The notes: a model not told the origin generated them from the letters alone. A stretch of 64,000 nucleotides of DNA from Rhodoblastus sp963736175 (GCA_963736175.1 CAVTNU010000005.1:186001-250000); one strand, 5' to 3'. Positions 33,128 through 42,886 are shown, counted from the stretch's first letter. Numbers and translations: made by a program.

Positions 33128-33164
33128 CGCAACGCCCGGCGAAACTTTCGTCGGGCGTTGCGGC
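33128..33164. terminator. Strong hairpin between convergent ccoG and the GGDEF/EAL gene
   Basis: CCGCAACGCCCG pairs with CGGGCGTTGCGG (12 bases, perfect), with an inner CGAAA/TTTCG extension. It begins one base after the stop of the minus-strand gene. No T-run follows on either strand, so function as an intrinsic terminator is likely but not certain. Confidence 0.55.
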
Positions 33165-33165
33165 A

Positions 33166-36144
33166 TCAGGCAGCGGTGAACTTCCGCGCGGCGCCGACAG
33201 TCCGTCCGATCGTCATTGAATGATCGGAGATCGGCACAGGCCGACCGATGAGGAAGCCCTGAATTTCGTCGCACCCTTCCCTGGCCAGGAAATCGAGCTG
33301 CTCCTGGCTTTCGACGCCCTCCGCGATGATGATCTTATCGAGGCTGCGTCCCAGACCGATGACGGCGCGGACGATCGCCGCCGATTGTTCCTGCCGCTCC
33401 ACTTGCGAAATGAACGAGCGATCGATCTTGAGTTTGTCGAACGGAAACGACTGCAAGTAGGAGAGCGACGAATAGCCGGTGCCAAAATCGTCCATCGCGA
33501 TCTTCACACCCAAAGCTTTGAGGCGGCGCAAAATCGACAAGCTTCGTGATGAATCCTGCATCAACACGCCTTCTGTGATTTCCAACTCGAGCCGCGTCGG
33601 AGAAAGTCCGGTTTCCAACAAAGTTGCATGAACAAGCTGTGGAAGATCGCCGCGCCGAAACTGCACCGGCGAAAGATTAACCGCGATACACAACGGCTTC
33701 GGCCATGACGCGGCTTCGCGACAAGCTTCGCGAAGAACCCATTCGCCGAGATTGACGATCAGTCCGCAGTCTTCGGCGATCGAAATGAACTCGGCCGGCG
33801 GCACCAATCCGCGCGTCGGATGATTCCAACGCACCAGCGCCTCGAACCCAAAGATTTCGCCTGCGACATTCGCTTGCGGCTGGTAGTAAAGCGTCAACTC
33901 ATTGCGCTCTATGCCGGCGCGCAGTTCGTGTTGCAAGGCGTGGCGTTCGCGAATGCGCGCGTCCATGTCAGGCTCGAAGAAGCGAACCCCTCCGCGTCCG
34001 TCAGCCTTGGCGCGATAAAGGGCGGCGTCGGCGTTGGCGACAAGGCTCGTCTGATCTTGACCGTCGTGCGGATAAATGGCGACGCCGAGGCTCATTCCGG
34101 AGTGAAGTCGGACGCCATCGATTTCCAATTCGTCGTTCGCGACGGCGATAAGCCGTTGCGCGAAAGCTTCCGCCGCCACCGGCTGATTCGAGTCGTTCAT
34201 GACGACTGTGAATTCGTCGCCGCCGAGCCGGGCGACGAAGGCGCCGTCGGCGGCCGCGGTCAAACGGCGGGAAATTTCCTGGAGCAGTTTGTCGCCAACC
34301 GAATGGCCGAAAATGTCGTTCACTTCCTTGAAATGATCGACGTCGGCGCAAATCACGGCGAACGGCTGGGCGGAAGAGGACGCCGTCTGAAGCGTGGCCG
34401 CGAGATGTTCGGTGAAGGCGGCGCGATTGGGAAGGTCCGTCAAAGCATCGTGCTGAGCAAGATACATGATGCGCTGTTCCGCCCGTCGACGTTCGGTCAG
34501 ATCGATGGCGGCGACAAGCGAAGCCATATGATCTTCATATTTGAGCGAACTTTCATAGATCGCCACGTCGATCACAGCGCCATCAGCCCGCTGATGTCTT
34601 TGCACGCCGCTCTTGTCGATCGTCGTCCGAGCATCATCGCGCTCCGACGCCGAAATCAGCTCCGACACGGTCATCGCCAAAAATTTCTCGCGGCGATAGC
34701 CGTAATGGCTCAATGCTGACTCATTGACCGCCAGAATTTTGCCGCTGGCGAGATCGTGCACCCACATGGGCACCGGATTGGACTCGAACAGCAAGCGGAA
34801 CGAAGCTTCGCGACGCTTCAAGTCCTCAATCCGGTTCCGTTCTCGATCGGCTTCGAGTTCGCGCGATCGAATGGCGTTGCGCTTGAAGACTTCCACGGCG
34901 GCGGCGACGTCCGACAATTCGTCGTGACCGCCATGCGCGATTTCAACGCTCAGATTGCCATTGGCCAGGGCCAGGATTGTCTCGTTGAGATTTTCCATGC
35001 GACGCAAAAGACGCTTGTCGACGTAAATCCAGCCGATGGCGATGGCGATCAGCAGGCTGCTGATCGCCAAACCAATGAGCGCCAAACGGCTGCGTTCGAT
35101 CTCGTCGCGCGAGTCCTGCAACGCTTCGTCTGAATTGGCGCGGGCTCTGGCGACGAGGTGATCAGCGGCCTGCGACAGTTGCAAGGCTATTGAGCGCACG
35201 TCCTGCGTCATGCGCGCGCCATATTCCAGCGCCGACAACTCCTGCTTGCGCAAGGAGAACACGCCGTCGTCGCCCTCGCCCAGAATTAGCAGGGACTCGA
35301 GCGCCTGCCGCAAATCCTGGGTGTCTTTTACGCGCCCTATTCCTTGAAGCGCGAGTCTGGTCCGATGGCGGGAGGCGACAAAGGAATCGTAAAGGGGCGG
35401 CAACAGATCAGCCGAGAGCGTCAGCGACCCCTGTTGTAACAAGCCCAGCAGCAGATTCGACTCCGCGCGCAAATCGGACGTTGAACGCAATGACGGCACC
35501 TCCGAATGCAGGAGGTTGCTGAGCGCCGAACCGACGACCTTTAAATCGCGGTTCACGCTCAAGGTCTCAAGCCCGATCGACAAATTGAACCGCGCATTAT
35601 CGATCAACGACGCGAGTTTCTCGACGACGCGCTGATGCGCGACCTGCGCGCGTTCGGTGAGCTGGCGACGCTCTTCAGCCAGTTCCAATCGCCGCTCGAT
35701 AAGCTCGGCGAGCGTGTCCGAATTGGATTCAAGATCGCGAACGACAGTTTTCAACTGCAATGTTTCGCCGCGAGTGGCCGCGACGCGATCGATTTCCAAC
35801 AGCGTCGTCGCAATTTCCTGCCGCTTGATTTGCAATTCGCCGACGACGCGCGTCAGTTCTTCATCGCTTTCCACCGTCGGCAGACTCGACGAAATCGTCG
35901 AAAGATCGCCAGCCTCGCGGGCAAGCGTCAACGTATAGTCGATGAGCGGCATCACCTCGTCGTTGATCCTCGCCATGCCGGCGTCGAGATGTCCATAGGA
36001 CAGGAACGTCACGCCGGCCGCAACCAGAGTCAGGCTCGCGACAGAGGCGAACGCTAAAAACAGTTTGGCGCGAATGCCGAACCGAAGCCAGCGCGCAACG
36101 AGCGCTTCAGCGGTCGGTTTCTGGTTAGCCGTTGCGGTGGTCAA
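33166..36144 (-). CDS. Membrane sensor with HAMP-PAS-GGDEF-EAL domains
   Basis: A 992-residue cyclic-di-GMP enzyme. Helix 1 (about residues 28-50), a mostly helical periplasmic domain (about 50-360) and helix 2 are followed by HAMP, a PAS domain (FRLLFESNPVPMWVHDL), GGDEF (motif near residue 640, RLGGDEFTVVM, intact) and EAL (motif near 766, FEALVRWNHP, with later DDFGTGYSSL intact). Both synthesis and breakdown of c-di-GMP are possible. Its ATG overlaps the stop of the substrate-binding protein gene by ATGA, so ligand-bound binding protein probably signals to the periplasmic domain. Confidence 0.92.
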   Translation of the reverse strand: MTTATANQKPTAEALVARWLRFGIRAKLFLAFASVASLTLVAAGVTFLSYGHLDAGMARINDEVMPLIDYTLTLAREAGDLSTISSSLPTVESDEELTRVVGELQIKRQEIATTLLEIDRVAATRGETLQLKTVVRDLESNSDTLAELIERRLELAEERRQLTERAQVAHQRVVEKLASLIDNARFNLSIGLETLSVNRDLKVVGSALSNLLHSEVPSLRSTSDLRAESNLLLGLLQQGSLTLSADLLPPLYDSFVASRHRTRLALQGIGRVKDTQDLRQALESLLILGEGDDGVFSLRKQELSALEYGARMTQDVRSIALQLSQAADHLVARARANSDEALQDSRDEIERSRLALIGLAISSLLIAIAIGWIYVDKRLLRRMENLNETILALANGNLSVEIAHGGHDELSDVAAAVEVFKRNAIRSRELEADRERNRIEDLKRREASFRLLFESNPVPMWVHDLASGKILAVNESALSHYGYRREKFLAMTVSELISASERDDARTTIDKSGVQRHQRADGAVIDVAIYESSLKYEDHMASLVAAIDLTERRRAEQRIMYLAQHDALTDLPNRAAFTEHLAATLQTASSSAQPFAVICADVDHFKEVNDIFGHSVGDKLLQEISRRLTAAADGAFVARLGGDEFTVVMNDSNQPVAAEAFAQRLIAVANDELEIDGVRLHSGMSLGVAIYPHDGQDQTSLVANADAALYRAKADGRGGVRFFEPDMDARIRERHALQHELRAGIERNELTLYYQPQANVAGEIFGFEALVRWNHPTRGLVPPAEFISIAEDCGLIVNLGEWVLREACREAASWPKPLCIAVNLSPVQFRRGDLPQLVHATLLETGLSPTRLELEITEGVLMQDSSRSLSILRRLKALGVKIAMDDFGTGYSSLSYLQSFPFDKLKIDRSFISQVERQEQSAAIVRAVIGLGRSLDKIIIAEGVESQEQLDFLAREGCDEIQGFLIGRPVPISDHSMTIGRTVGAARKFTAA

Positions 36145-37373
36145 TGGCGCGCCTCTTGATGCAGCCTGAGCTTGAAATCGGGGTTGGGTTCGAACATATC
36201 GTTCAACGTTTGAATCAGTGATGTCGCGCCATCCCCGTTCAGGCGCGTCAAAAAGACAACATCGGAACCGTCGTTATCCTTTGGGCCATACCGCAAGACG
36301 AGGCCGCCCAGATCGAAAGTATGGCCGAAAATTTCGTTGAGAAGCCCCTGGCGAGTGGGTGCTCCTTGCATTTGCGCGAGCGCCGTGACAACCAGCCGCC
36401 CGACGGCATAACCTTCAAGGCTGACGAATCCAAAGCTTGCTCGGGCGTCGACGGCGCGCAACGCCGCTTGATAACGGGCGACCAAAGGAGCGGAGCCATC
36501 CCATGGCGACGGCACGACTTGCGTAACGATGACACCCTTGCCGTCGACGCCGAGTTCCTGCGCAAGCGCCTCGCTGCCGACAAACGACGTGTTGAGGAAT
36601 AAGGCGTTCATATTTAGAGCGCGCGCCAATTTGATGAAGGCGGCGCAAGGCTTATAGGGACCGATAAGGATCGCGGCTTGAGGATCGGCGTTGCGGATCG
36701 TCAGCAAGGCCGATTTGACGGCCGTGGTGTTGCGCTCGAACGATCCCTCGGCGACCAGCTGGAGATTTCGTTTGCCCATGGCGCGTTGAACGCCCTCGTA
36801 TCCCGCCCGACCGAAGGCGTCGTCCTGATAGAGGATGGCGATGCGGCTGACGCCCCGATCCTTGGTGAGACGCTCGATCATAGCTTCGGCCTCCTGAAAA
36901 TAGGAGGCGCGAATATTGACAACGTTTTCCTTGAAAGGCCTCCGGAGGAATTCGGCGCCGGTAAACGCGCCGATGAAGGGAACTTTCGCCTCTGTCGCAA
37001 TCGGCTGCGTCGCCAGCGACGTGGGCGTTCCCACCGGGCCGACAATTGCGAAAACCTTGTCCTCGTCGATGAGTTTCTTTATCGCCAAGACGGAACGATC
37101 AGGATCATAGCCGTCGTCGATCGACAATAATTCGAGCGTGCGTCCATTGATGCCCCCAGCGCGATTGACTTCATCGAAAGCCGCCAAAATTCCCTGGCGC
37201 ATATCCTTGCCAAGTGAAGCCGCTGGTCCTGTCATCGGCGCCATTTGACCAAAGACGATCCGTCCCGGCTCAACGCCGACTTCGGCCCACGCGCTTGACG
37301 CAATGGATGCGACAACCAAAGCTGCAAATTTGGCGGCGATCCTCAACGATACTGAAATTGCGACATATCTCAT
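36141..37373 (-). CDS. Periplasmic ABC-type substrate-binding protein (branched-chain amino acid type)
   Basis: A 410-residue protein with a signal peptide ending near SSAWA and a Peripla_BP_6 (LivJ-like) fold: IVFGQMAPMTGPAASLGKDM at the start of domain 1, VNRAGGINGRTLELLSIDDG and FAIVGPVGTPTSLA following. It would bind amino acids, amides or aromatic acids in the periplasm. No permease or ATPase gene is nearby; instead it is translationally coupled to the GGDEF/EAL sensor, so it more likely works as a sensor input than in transport. Confidence 0.88.
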   Translation of the reverse strand: MRYVAISVSLRIAAKFAALVVASIASSAWAEVGVEPGRIVFGQMAPMTGPAASLGKDMRQGILAAFDEVNRAGGINGRTLELLSIDDGYDPDRSVLAIKKLIDEDKVFAIVGPVGTPTSLATQPIATEAKVPFIGAFTGAEFLRRPFKENVVNIRASYFQEAEAMIERLTKDRGVSRIAILYQDDAFGRAGYEGVQRAMGKRNLQLVAEGSFERNTTAVKSALLTIRNADPQAAILIGPYKPCAAFIKLARALNMNALFLNTSFVGSEALAQELGVDGKGVIVTQVVPSPWDGSAPLVARYQAALRAVDARASFGFVSLEGYAVGRLVVTALAQMQGAPTRQGLLNEIFGHTFDLGGLVLRYGPKDNDGSDVVFLTRLNGDGATSLIQTLNDMFEPNPDFKLRLHQEARH

Positions 37374-37898
37374 TTAGCGCTGTCTGACTTTGGCGTGGCG
37401 GAATTTCGCGCGCCAAAAACCGCTGCGGCGCGAGGCAACTGTCCATCCATAAATCTATTTTCTTGCGGCAGAGTTAATGCGCGGCCCGAGAAAGTCCGGG
37501 AACGCCTTGAAACACTGAGGCAAAAAGCGGCACAGAGGCGAAAGAGCGCGCGTTTCAATGGCGGCGACGACTTCGGTGTTCAACACTTAAAACAGCGTCA
37601 ATTCAATAACATATCTGAGCGGTTACTCGCGCCGCGAAAGCTCGGGGCTGTTGACGACAGGTCGCCAAGCGCTCGTTCACCCTAGCCGCACGCGCGGTTT
37701 CACTAATGTCTCCAGCTGAAACCGAGGCGAAAGCCGGACTTCGGCCGCGAACGCCATCCTGTGATCGCGACATTGTGTCACGCAAGAACGAGACGCCCGT
37801 CGGCGCTTGGGTAGCGGCGGTTACAGACCGCCATCGCGCGCCTTCATAAAATTTCGGTCGGGCGCTGAAATTCGCGCCTTGCAATAGGAGCCATATCC
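37374..37898. other. 525-base intergenic region
   Basis: This separates the divergent substrate-binding protein gene and the DUF4242 gene. Several open frames exist, but they are rich in arginine, lack ribosome sites and show no recognisable protein features. Promoters for both directions are expected; nothing definite is seen. Confidence 0.5.
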
Positions 37899-38201
37899 AT
37901 GAAGCAAATGCATCTGTTCGTCGATACGCACGACAAAACGCGCGGAACCTTCCCGACGGAGCTCAGCGAAGAACAATTTCGTCACTTCTACGCTCTGTAT
38001 CAGGCGGCGTGCGGCGCCGAAGGCGTGGTGAATCTGAAGGTCGACGTCGGGCTTGGCGAAGGGCGAGCCTTTTGCCTCAATCTGGCGCCTGACGCCGAAG
38101 CGGTCCGGCGCACGCATGAACGCGTCGGCTTGGCGTACGATTCCATCACGGAAGTCCAAACCGCCAGTCCCGGTTCGCTGTTTTTCAACGCGGCGGCGTA
38201 G
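37899..38201 (+). CDS. DUF4242-family small protein (nickel-responsive SCO4226-like fold)
   Basis: A 100-residue protein with the DUF4242 pattern: a first strand MHLFVDTHD, a helix ELSEEQFRHFYALYQAAC and a final strand segment around YDSITEVQ. Relatives form ferredoxin-like barrels, and SCO4226 binds nickel. Function in this organism is unknown. The start follows AGGAG. It is 40 bases upstream of the diheme peroxidase gene, and a Crp-type regulator follows, so the three may form a small stress-response group. Confidence 0.75.
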   Translation: MKQMHLFVDTHDKTRGTFPTELSEEQFRHFYALYQAACGAEGVVNLKVDVGLGEGRAFCLNLAPDAEAVRRTHERVGLAYDSITEVQTASPGSLFFNAAA

Positions 38202-38241
38202 ACGCGGCCAGCAATTCTCGACCCTTAGTCTGGAGGCGGAC

Positions 38242-39561
38242 GTGACCCCGATCTACGCAAATCTCCCGTCCGTCCTGCTGACTGGTTCGCTGGTTCTGGC
38301 AGGCGGACTCGTCGCCCTCGCGTTGCTGGTGCGACAAGACCTCGCGCCCGTCGGCGCAATGGAAGGCGGCGGACGCTGGTTTCTCGGCGCCGCGCTCGGT
38401 TTCGGCCTCGTCGGCATAGCGATTAAGCTGGCGATTATTGTCGCGCTGGCCTCACTGCCGCGCAAGGCGTTCGACGTCTTGATCGCGGCGCCGTCCATCG
38501 AGACCGTAGCCGTCGAAAGCCCGGAGGCGGCGCCCACGGCGGCGACGCGCGTGGGCTGGCGCGCCCTTCCGGACGTCGCGCCGGCGCCATTCGACAATCC
38601 GACCTCGCCGGAAAAAGTCGCCCTCGGCCGGCGTCTCTTCCTGGACCCGAAACTCTCCCTAAACGGCGAGATCGCCTGCGCGTCTTGCCACGATCTCGAC
38701 CACGCCGCCGGCGCCGACGCCCGGCCCGTCGCGGTTGGCGTATTTGGCCAAAAGGGTCAACGCAATGCGCCGAGTGTCTACAATGCGGCGTTTCAGGCGC
38801 GGCTGTTCTGGGACGGGCGCGCCGCGACGCTTGAAGAACAGGCGCTTGGTCCATTGGTCAACGCGATCGAAATGGGCATGCCCAATCCAGAGGCCGCGGC
38901 GGCGTTGTTGCGCGCCGACGCCGGCTACCGCAGGGCCTTTGCTGACGCTTTCGGCGCCGACAAGCCAATCACGCCGCTCGCCATAGCGCAGGCCATCGCC
39001 GCCTTCGAGCGGACGCTGATCACGCCGGACGCGCCCTACGACCGTTTCGTGCGCGGCGATAAGTCGGCGCTGAACGCGGCGCAAAAGCGCGGCATGGATC
39101 TGTTCGGCCGGCTTGGCTGCGTTCAGTGCCATTCCGGGCCAAACTTCAGCGGGGCGAGTCTGCTGGAACCGATGCGGCCCTATGTCATGCTTATGGCCGC
39201 TGGCTCGAAGGCGGCGGAACGCTATAATCTCGCCCTCGATAAAGGCAAAGCCGCGCCGGACGCGAAAAACGGTGTCTGGCGCATTCCCTCCCTGCGCAAT
39301 GTCGCGCTCACCGCTCCGTATTTTCACAACGGATCGGTCGACGATCTGGCCGAAGCCGTTCGCCTGATGGCGCAAATTCAGCTCAAGGCCGTGATCGGAG
39401 CGCCCGCCCCGGCCGAGCGCGCGACGCTGCTGTGGTCGACCTCGGCGCGCGCCTTCGAAAGGATCGAAAACAAGGTCGTCAGCGAACAGGATGTCGCCGA
39501 TCTGGTGGCGTTTCTGAACGCCTTGACCAGCGATAGTCTGGCGCGCCGGATGGCGCGCTGA
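38242..39561 (+). CDS. Membrane-anchored diheme cytochrome c peroxidase (CcpA/MauG family)
   Basis: A 439-residue protein. Two membrane helices in the first 85 residues precede a full di-haem peroxidase region: LGRRLFLDPKLSLNGEIACASCHDL (first haem CASCH), APSVYNAAF, LFWDGRAATLEEQALGPL, the second haem CVQCHSG and RIPSLRNVALTAPYFHNGS. Typical peroxidases have only a signal peptide, so the two-helix anchor is unusual. The start is a GTG with GGAGG five bases upstream; the longer frame to 38053 runs over the preceding gene. It probably reduces peroxide with electrons from small cytochromes. Confidence 0.88.
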   Translation: MTPIYANLPSVLLTGSLVLAGGLVALALLVRQDLAPVGAMEGGGRWFLGAALGFGLVGIAIKLAIIVALASLPRKAFDVLIAAPSIETVAVESPEAAPTAATRVGWRALPDVAPAPFDNPTSPEKVALGRRLFLDPKLSLNGEIACASCHDLDHAAGADARPVAVGVFGQKGQRNAPSVYNAAFQARLFWDGRAATLEEQALGPLVNAIEMGMPNPEAAAALLRADAGYRRAFADAFGADKPITPLAIAQAIAAFERTLITPDAPYDRFVRGDKSALNAAQKRGMDLFGRLGCVQCHSGPNFSGASLLEPMRPYVMLMAAGSKAAERYNLALDKGKAAPDAKNGVWRIPSLRNVALTAPYFHNGSVDDLAEAVRLMAQIQLKAVIGAPAPAERATLLWSTSARAFERIENKVVSEQDVADLVAFLNALTSDSLARRMAR

Positions 39562-39653
39562 CCCAATGTCTCGGCGCCAGAACGTCGAACACGCCAGGAA
39601 AGTCCTGTTATACTTGGCGGCGCATCGCAACGGACGCGCCGCAGGATGACGCC

Positions 39654-40304
39654 ATGGACGAAATCGGACTATTTGCTCAGCTTTCTCCACAGGGGCGCGA
39701 TACGCTGGCGCGCGGCATGAGCGCCCACAACTTCGCCAAGGGCGACAGCGTCGTCGAAAAAGGCCAATGCGTTTCCGGGGCTTATTTCGTCCTGGAAGGC
39801 CTGTTGCGCGTCTTCACCCTCACGCCGTCCGGTCAGGAGGCCACGCTCTATTTCATCAAGCCGGGCGAGACCTGCGTGCTGGCGCTCAACAGCTTGTTCA
39901 ACGACCTGCTCTACCCGGCGTGGGTCGAGGCGGAAGCGCCGACCAGGGTCGGCGTCGCGTCAGGCCCGCTCTATCGCGCTATTTTCAAAAGCGAGCCGGC
40001 GATCCAGGATCTCACTATACGCGCCTTGTCGACGTTGGTGTTCCGCCTGATGGAGGAATTGGAGCAGGTGCATTCGCGTCGCCTCGATCAAAGGTTGGCG
40101 AGCTTCCTGCTCAATCAGGCGTCCGGCGACGGCCTCATCCTCAAGACGCAGGCCGAAATCGCCGCGCATGTTGGCGCAAGCCGGGAAGGCGTCGCGCGGC
40201 TGATGAGCGACTTCCACGCCAAGGGGCTGGTGGAGACGGGGCGCGCGCGCATACGCCTGTCGCAACCCGCTGGTCTTGCCGCCATCGTCAAACGCGGGAA
40301 TTAA
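39654..40304 (+). CDS. Crp/Fnr-family transcriptional regulator
   Basis: A 216-residue protein with a cyclic-nucleotide-binding-type sensor domain (FAKGDSVVEKGQCVSGAYFVLEG) and a C-terminal HTH (TQAEIAAHVGASREGVARLMSDF). It lacks the N-terminal cysteine cluster of Fnr. The effector is unknown. It lies 92 bases after the peroxidase gene on the same strand and may regulate it; no clear FNR- or FixK-type box was recognised upstream of the group. Confidence 0.87.
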   Translation: MDEIGLFAQLSPQGRDTLARGMSAHNFAKGDSVVEKGQCVSGAYFVLEGLLRVFTLTPSGQEATLYFIKPGETCVLALNSLFNDLLYPAWVEAEAPTRVGVASGPLYRAIFKSEPAIQDLTIRALSTLVFRLMEELEQVHSRRLDQRLASFLLNQASGDGLILKTQAEIAAHVGASREGVARLMSDFHAKGLVETGRARIRLSQPAGLAAIVKRGN

Positions 40305-40331
40305 TGGACGTCGACGACGGCGCTGAACGCC

Positions 40332-40844
40332 TTAATCGAGAGTGCATTTCGGCGACAATATCCCGATTTTCCGATCCAATCCGGCAACCGCGAACTTCAG
40401 GTAGGTCTCGCCGAAACCGGGATCCTCGATACGAATGATCAGATAATTCGCGGTCTTCAATTTTTGTAAGGTTGCACGAATTTCATCGGCCCCCTCAAAA
40501 TAGAACCCCGTTTGATCTGAGGTGGCGCGCCATTTCGCTAGATTGGCGGGACTGTCGTCGTCCAGTTGAAGCGAAACGATCGATTTTTCGCTGATGATCT
40601 GAAGCGGCGGCGACAACAACGCTATATCGAAAACATTGTTCACGCACCTGACAACGAGCAGCGACTTCCCTTTGTCTTGAGCTTTCAAGCTTTCTGAAGT
40701 AAAGGTCCGGTTGTTCGACAGCGCGATGATATATTGTATCATCTGGCCGGCGTCTTCCACATATTTATACGTCCAGGCGAGCGAAGCGCCGGGCCATAAC
40801 GACAGGGCGAAGGCGGCAATTACGAGATATTTGCTCGGACGCAT
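40332..40844 (-). CDS. Exported VasI-like protein
   Basis: A 170-residue protein with a signal peptide (about residues 1-23, WPGASLA). The rest has the layout of VasI-type proteins: LLVVRCVNNVFDIAL, a central VSLQLDDDSPANLAKWRATSD segment with W-x-x-S-D, and a late YLKFAVAGLDRKIGILSPKC. VasI was named for a type VI secretion locus, but many copies occur alone; no type VI genes are present here. It is a single gene convergent with the Crp gene. The family call is by eye only. Confidence 0.55.
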   Translation of the reverse strand: MRPSKYLVIAAFALSLWPGASLAWTYKYVEDAGQMIQYIIALSNNRTFTSESLKAQDKGKSLLVVRCVNNVFDIALLSPPLQIISEKSIVSLQLDDDSPANLAKWRATSDQTGFYFEGADEIRATLQKLKTANYLIIRIEDPGFGETYLKFAVAGLDRKIGILSPKCTLD

Positions 40845-40978
40845 TTCGGCCTCGGCATTCGTCGAAGAAATTGATTTCCAAAAAAGTCCGTCGACTTTTC
40901 CGGCGCTTGTTTCACAGCATAGACCGAAAACGTTGACAGACTTTTAGGGAATTTGCGCTTAGCGCTGGCGCGGCCGAT

Positions 40979-41704
40979 TCACGCGCGGGACGGCGCCAGT
41001 TTGAACTCGATGACTTCGCGCGTGCCCGACAGGTCGCCGACCAGATTTTGCGATCGACAAACGCCCTGCGCCTGCAGGACGAGATCGTATTGAAATTCCT
41101 TTTTACTCTCGCAATAGCGGAACGACCAATCGAGGACGTCGAAGCCATGCGCCTTCATGCGCATGCGAATTTCTTCGGCGCTCGGCGCCCGATCCGGCGG
41201 GTAGACCAACGACAGATTCATGGTCGTCTGATGCGGCAGCGTTTTTTCTATACGGCCGAGAGCGACCATGGCGGCCAACGAGATCAATGCGGCGCTGATC
41301 GCCGCGCCGTAAAAGCCGACGCCGATGACGATGCCGATCGCCGCGGTAATCCAGATCGAGGCCGCGGTCGACAAGCCGCGAATCGTGAACCCTTCCTTCA
41401 TGATCACGCCAGCGCCCAAAAAACCTATGCCGGTCATCAGGCCCTGGATTGTCCTGGTCGGGTCGGCGACCATGGGCGTCGTGGCGTTTCCGCCGTACCA
41501 ATCATGCGGAAAGCCATTGAGGACGGTGAGCATGGTCGAGGCGACGCACACCAATGCATAGGTTCGCATCCCCGCCGCGCGGCCATGATAGGAGCGCTCG
41601 TAACCGAGCATCATGCCGACCGCCGCGGCGCCAATGAGATGCAGCAGCAATATGCCGTTGGTGACGAGTTCGGCTTTCGACCAATATGAAGCCAGCAATT
41701 CCAT
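40979..41704 (-). CDS. mgtC: MgtC/SapB-family membrane protein
   Basis: A protein of about 241 residues with five or so N-terminal helices and the MgtC signatures GYERSYHGRAAGMRTYALVC and GLMTGIGFLGAGVIMKEG, followed by a soluble C-terminal domain of about 85 residues (TMNLSLVYPP onward), of the ACT-like type found in long MgtC proteins. MgtC proteins affect growth at low magnesium, acid and ATP-synthase control. The ATG at 41704 has a GGGGGGCG site; a start 15 bases upstream is also open. It stands alone. Confidence 0.9.
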   Translation of the reverse strand: MELLASYWSKAELVTNGILLLHLIGAAAVGMMLGYERSYHGRAAGMRTYALVCVASTMLTVLNGFPHDWYGGNATTPMVADPTRTIQGLMTGIGFLGAGVIMKEGFTIRGLSTAASIWITAAIGIVIGVGFYGAAISAALISLAAMVALGRIEKTLPHQTTMNLSLVYPPDRAPSAEEIRMRMKAHGFDVLDWSFRYCESKKEFQYDLVLQAQGVCRSQNLVGDLSGTREVIEFKLAPSRA

Positions 41705-42014
41705 CACGCCCCCCGACAACCGGATTTTCGGTCCGCCAAGTTGCAGCGAACGTTTTCTCTATTTGGCCCCCGCGCCGTATCGATCGAGCAAAACGTCGGT
41801 TTTCCGAACCACGCTCGGGCCGCGCGCGAAAACGCTCATTCCGCCATTACCCGCCCCAACAGGCTAAATACACGTTAAGATTGTATCGTCGCCGATCGCC
41901 GGACGCGCGCGAAAACGCCGCACGGTTAACAATTTCGCAAGACGCGAACGCATCGGCCGTTCCCGCCCGACGAAGGCGCGGGACAGAACCGGCGAGGAAT
42001 GAACGCTGGCGCGA

Positions 42015-42257
42015 TCAGGAATTCGGGTGCGGATTTTTGCCGCGCGTGGCGGCCAGACGCCGCAAGGCCCAGCCAAGGCGAGGATTTTGCTGCGCATGCG
42101 TCGGCAGCGTCTTGATAAAGCGGCGCAGGCCCGGCTCTCGCCGCGCCCACTCGCCCTGCGCCAAGGACCCTGGCTCCCGAGCGTTGGGGGCGCGGCGCGC
42201 TTGGTCGGCGCCTTTTTCGGCGTCGAAATGAGGATGGGAATGAAACGACCTTTTCAT
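42015..42257 (-). CDS. Small basic protein of uncertain reality
   Basis: An open frame of 80 codons starting MKRSFHSHPHFDAEKGADQ with GCGAGG seven bases upstream. The product is rich in arginine, histidine and proline and has no recognised domain, signal or helix. Length, isolation and the ribosome site make a small gene possible, but GC-rich DNA yields such frames by chance. Treat it as tentative. Confidence 0.3.
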   Translation of the reverse strand: MKRSFHSHPHFDAEKGADQARRAPNAREPGSLAQGEWARREPGLRRFIKTLPTHAQQNPRLGWALRRLAATRGKNPHPNS

Positions 42258-42515
42258 CGAGACCTCGCCTTGCGTCAAACCGCGCTCATTCCTGCTTGCG
42301 CATAGGCGAGCGAGAACAGCCTATCGATGAAGCGCGCGCCGAAGCGGACGCCGCGCCGCACCTCCGTCCCGCGTTCCAGATTGCGCGGGGCGTAATCTGC
42401 CCTGCGATTGCGTTAAAAAATGGACATGCTTGCGTTCGACAATTTTGTTGATTCGTACGCCTTGATGAGGCCGCTTGCGTCGGCGCGCTCATCGTCGCGT
42501 CAAATTGGTTATCGC

Positions 42516-42740
42516 ATGATCCAGACCGTTTTCGTCGAAATCGAGAATCATCCTATCGGCATCGTCATGGACGAACGCGAGGGATGGCGCTTTTATGGCG
42601 CGAGCCAGATATTCGAGGCGATCGACGGGCTGTTGTTTCCCTCGATCGACGCGGCGCAGACCGCCGCCATCGGCGTATTGGCTTCGTTCGAGGACCGGCG
42701 TCCGACGCGCCGCAGCGGGCTTCATTCCGGTGAAGGTTGA
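42516..42740 (+). CDS. Small conserved-looking protein of unknown function
   Basis: A 74-residue product from the ATG at 42516, reading IQTVFVEIENHPIGIVMDE and FYGASQIFEAIDGLLFPSID. The pattern of hydrophobic strands and an acidic helix looks like a folded small domain. The frame is open upstream to 42420 with an unlikely N-terminus. The ribosome site is weak. No family is recognised; it has no cysteine or membrane segment. It is followed after 146 bases by another small gene. Confidence 0.5.
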   Translation: MIQTVFVEIENHPIGIVMDEREGWRFYGASQIFEAIDGLLFPSIDAAQTAAIGVLASFEDRRPTRRSGLHSGEG

Positions 42741-42886
42741 CGATCTTGCCCGCGCGCCGCCGATCGACGCGGAGCGCGTTCTTTTCTCTTGCTATATTGC
42801 AGTGCGGGAATAAACTGGTGCTGTGCAGCATTCGCACAGCCGTTTGGGGGAATTCGCGCGTCAGTCCGCCAATTTTGGAGGCGACA

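Noticed and set aside
37395..37884. Small open frames in the 37.4-37.9 kb intergenic region
   Set aside because: Arginine-rich, no ribosome sites, overlapping on both strands without any domain pattern.
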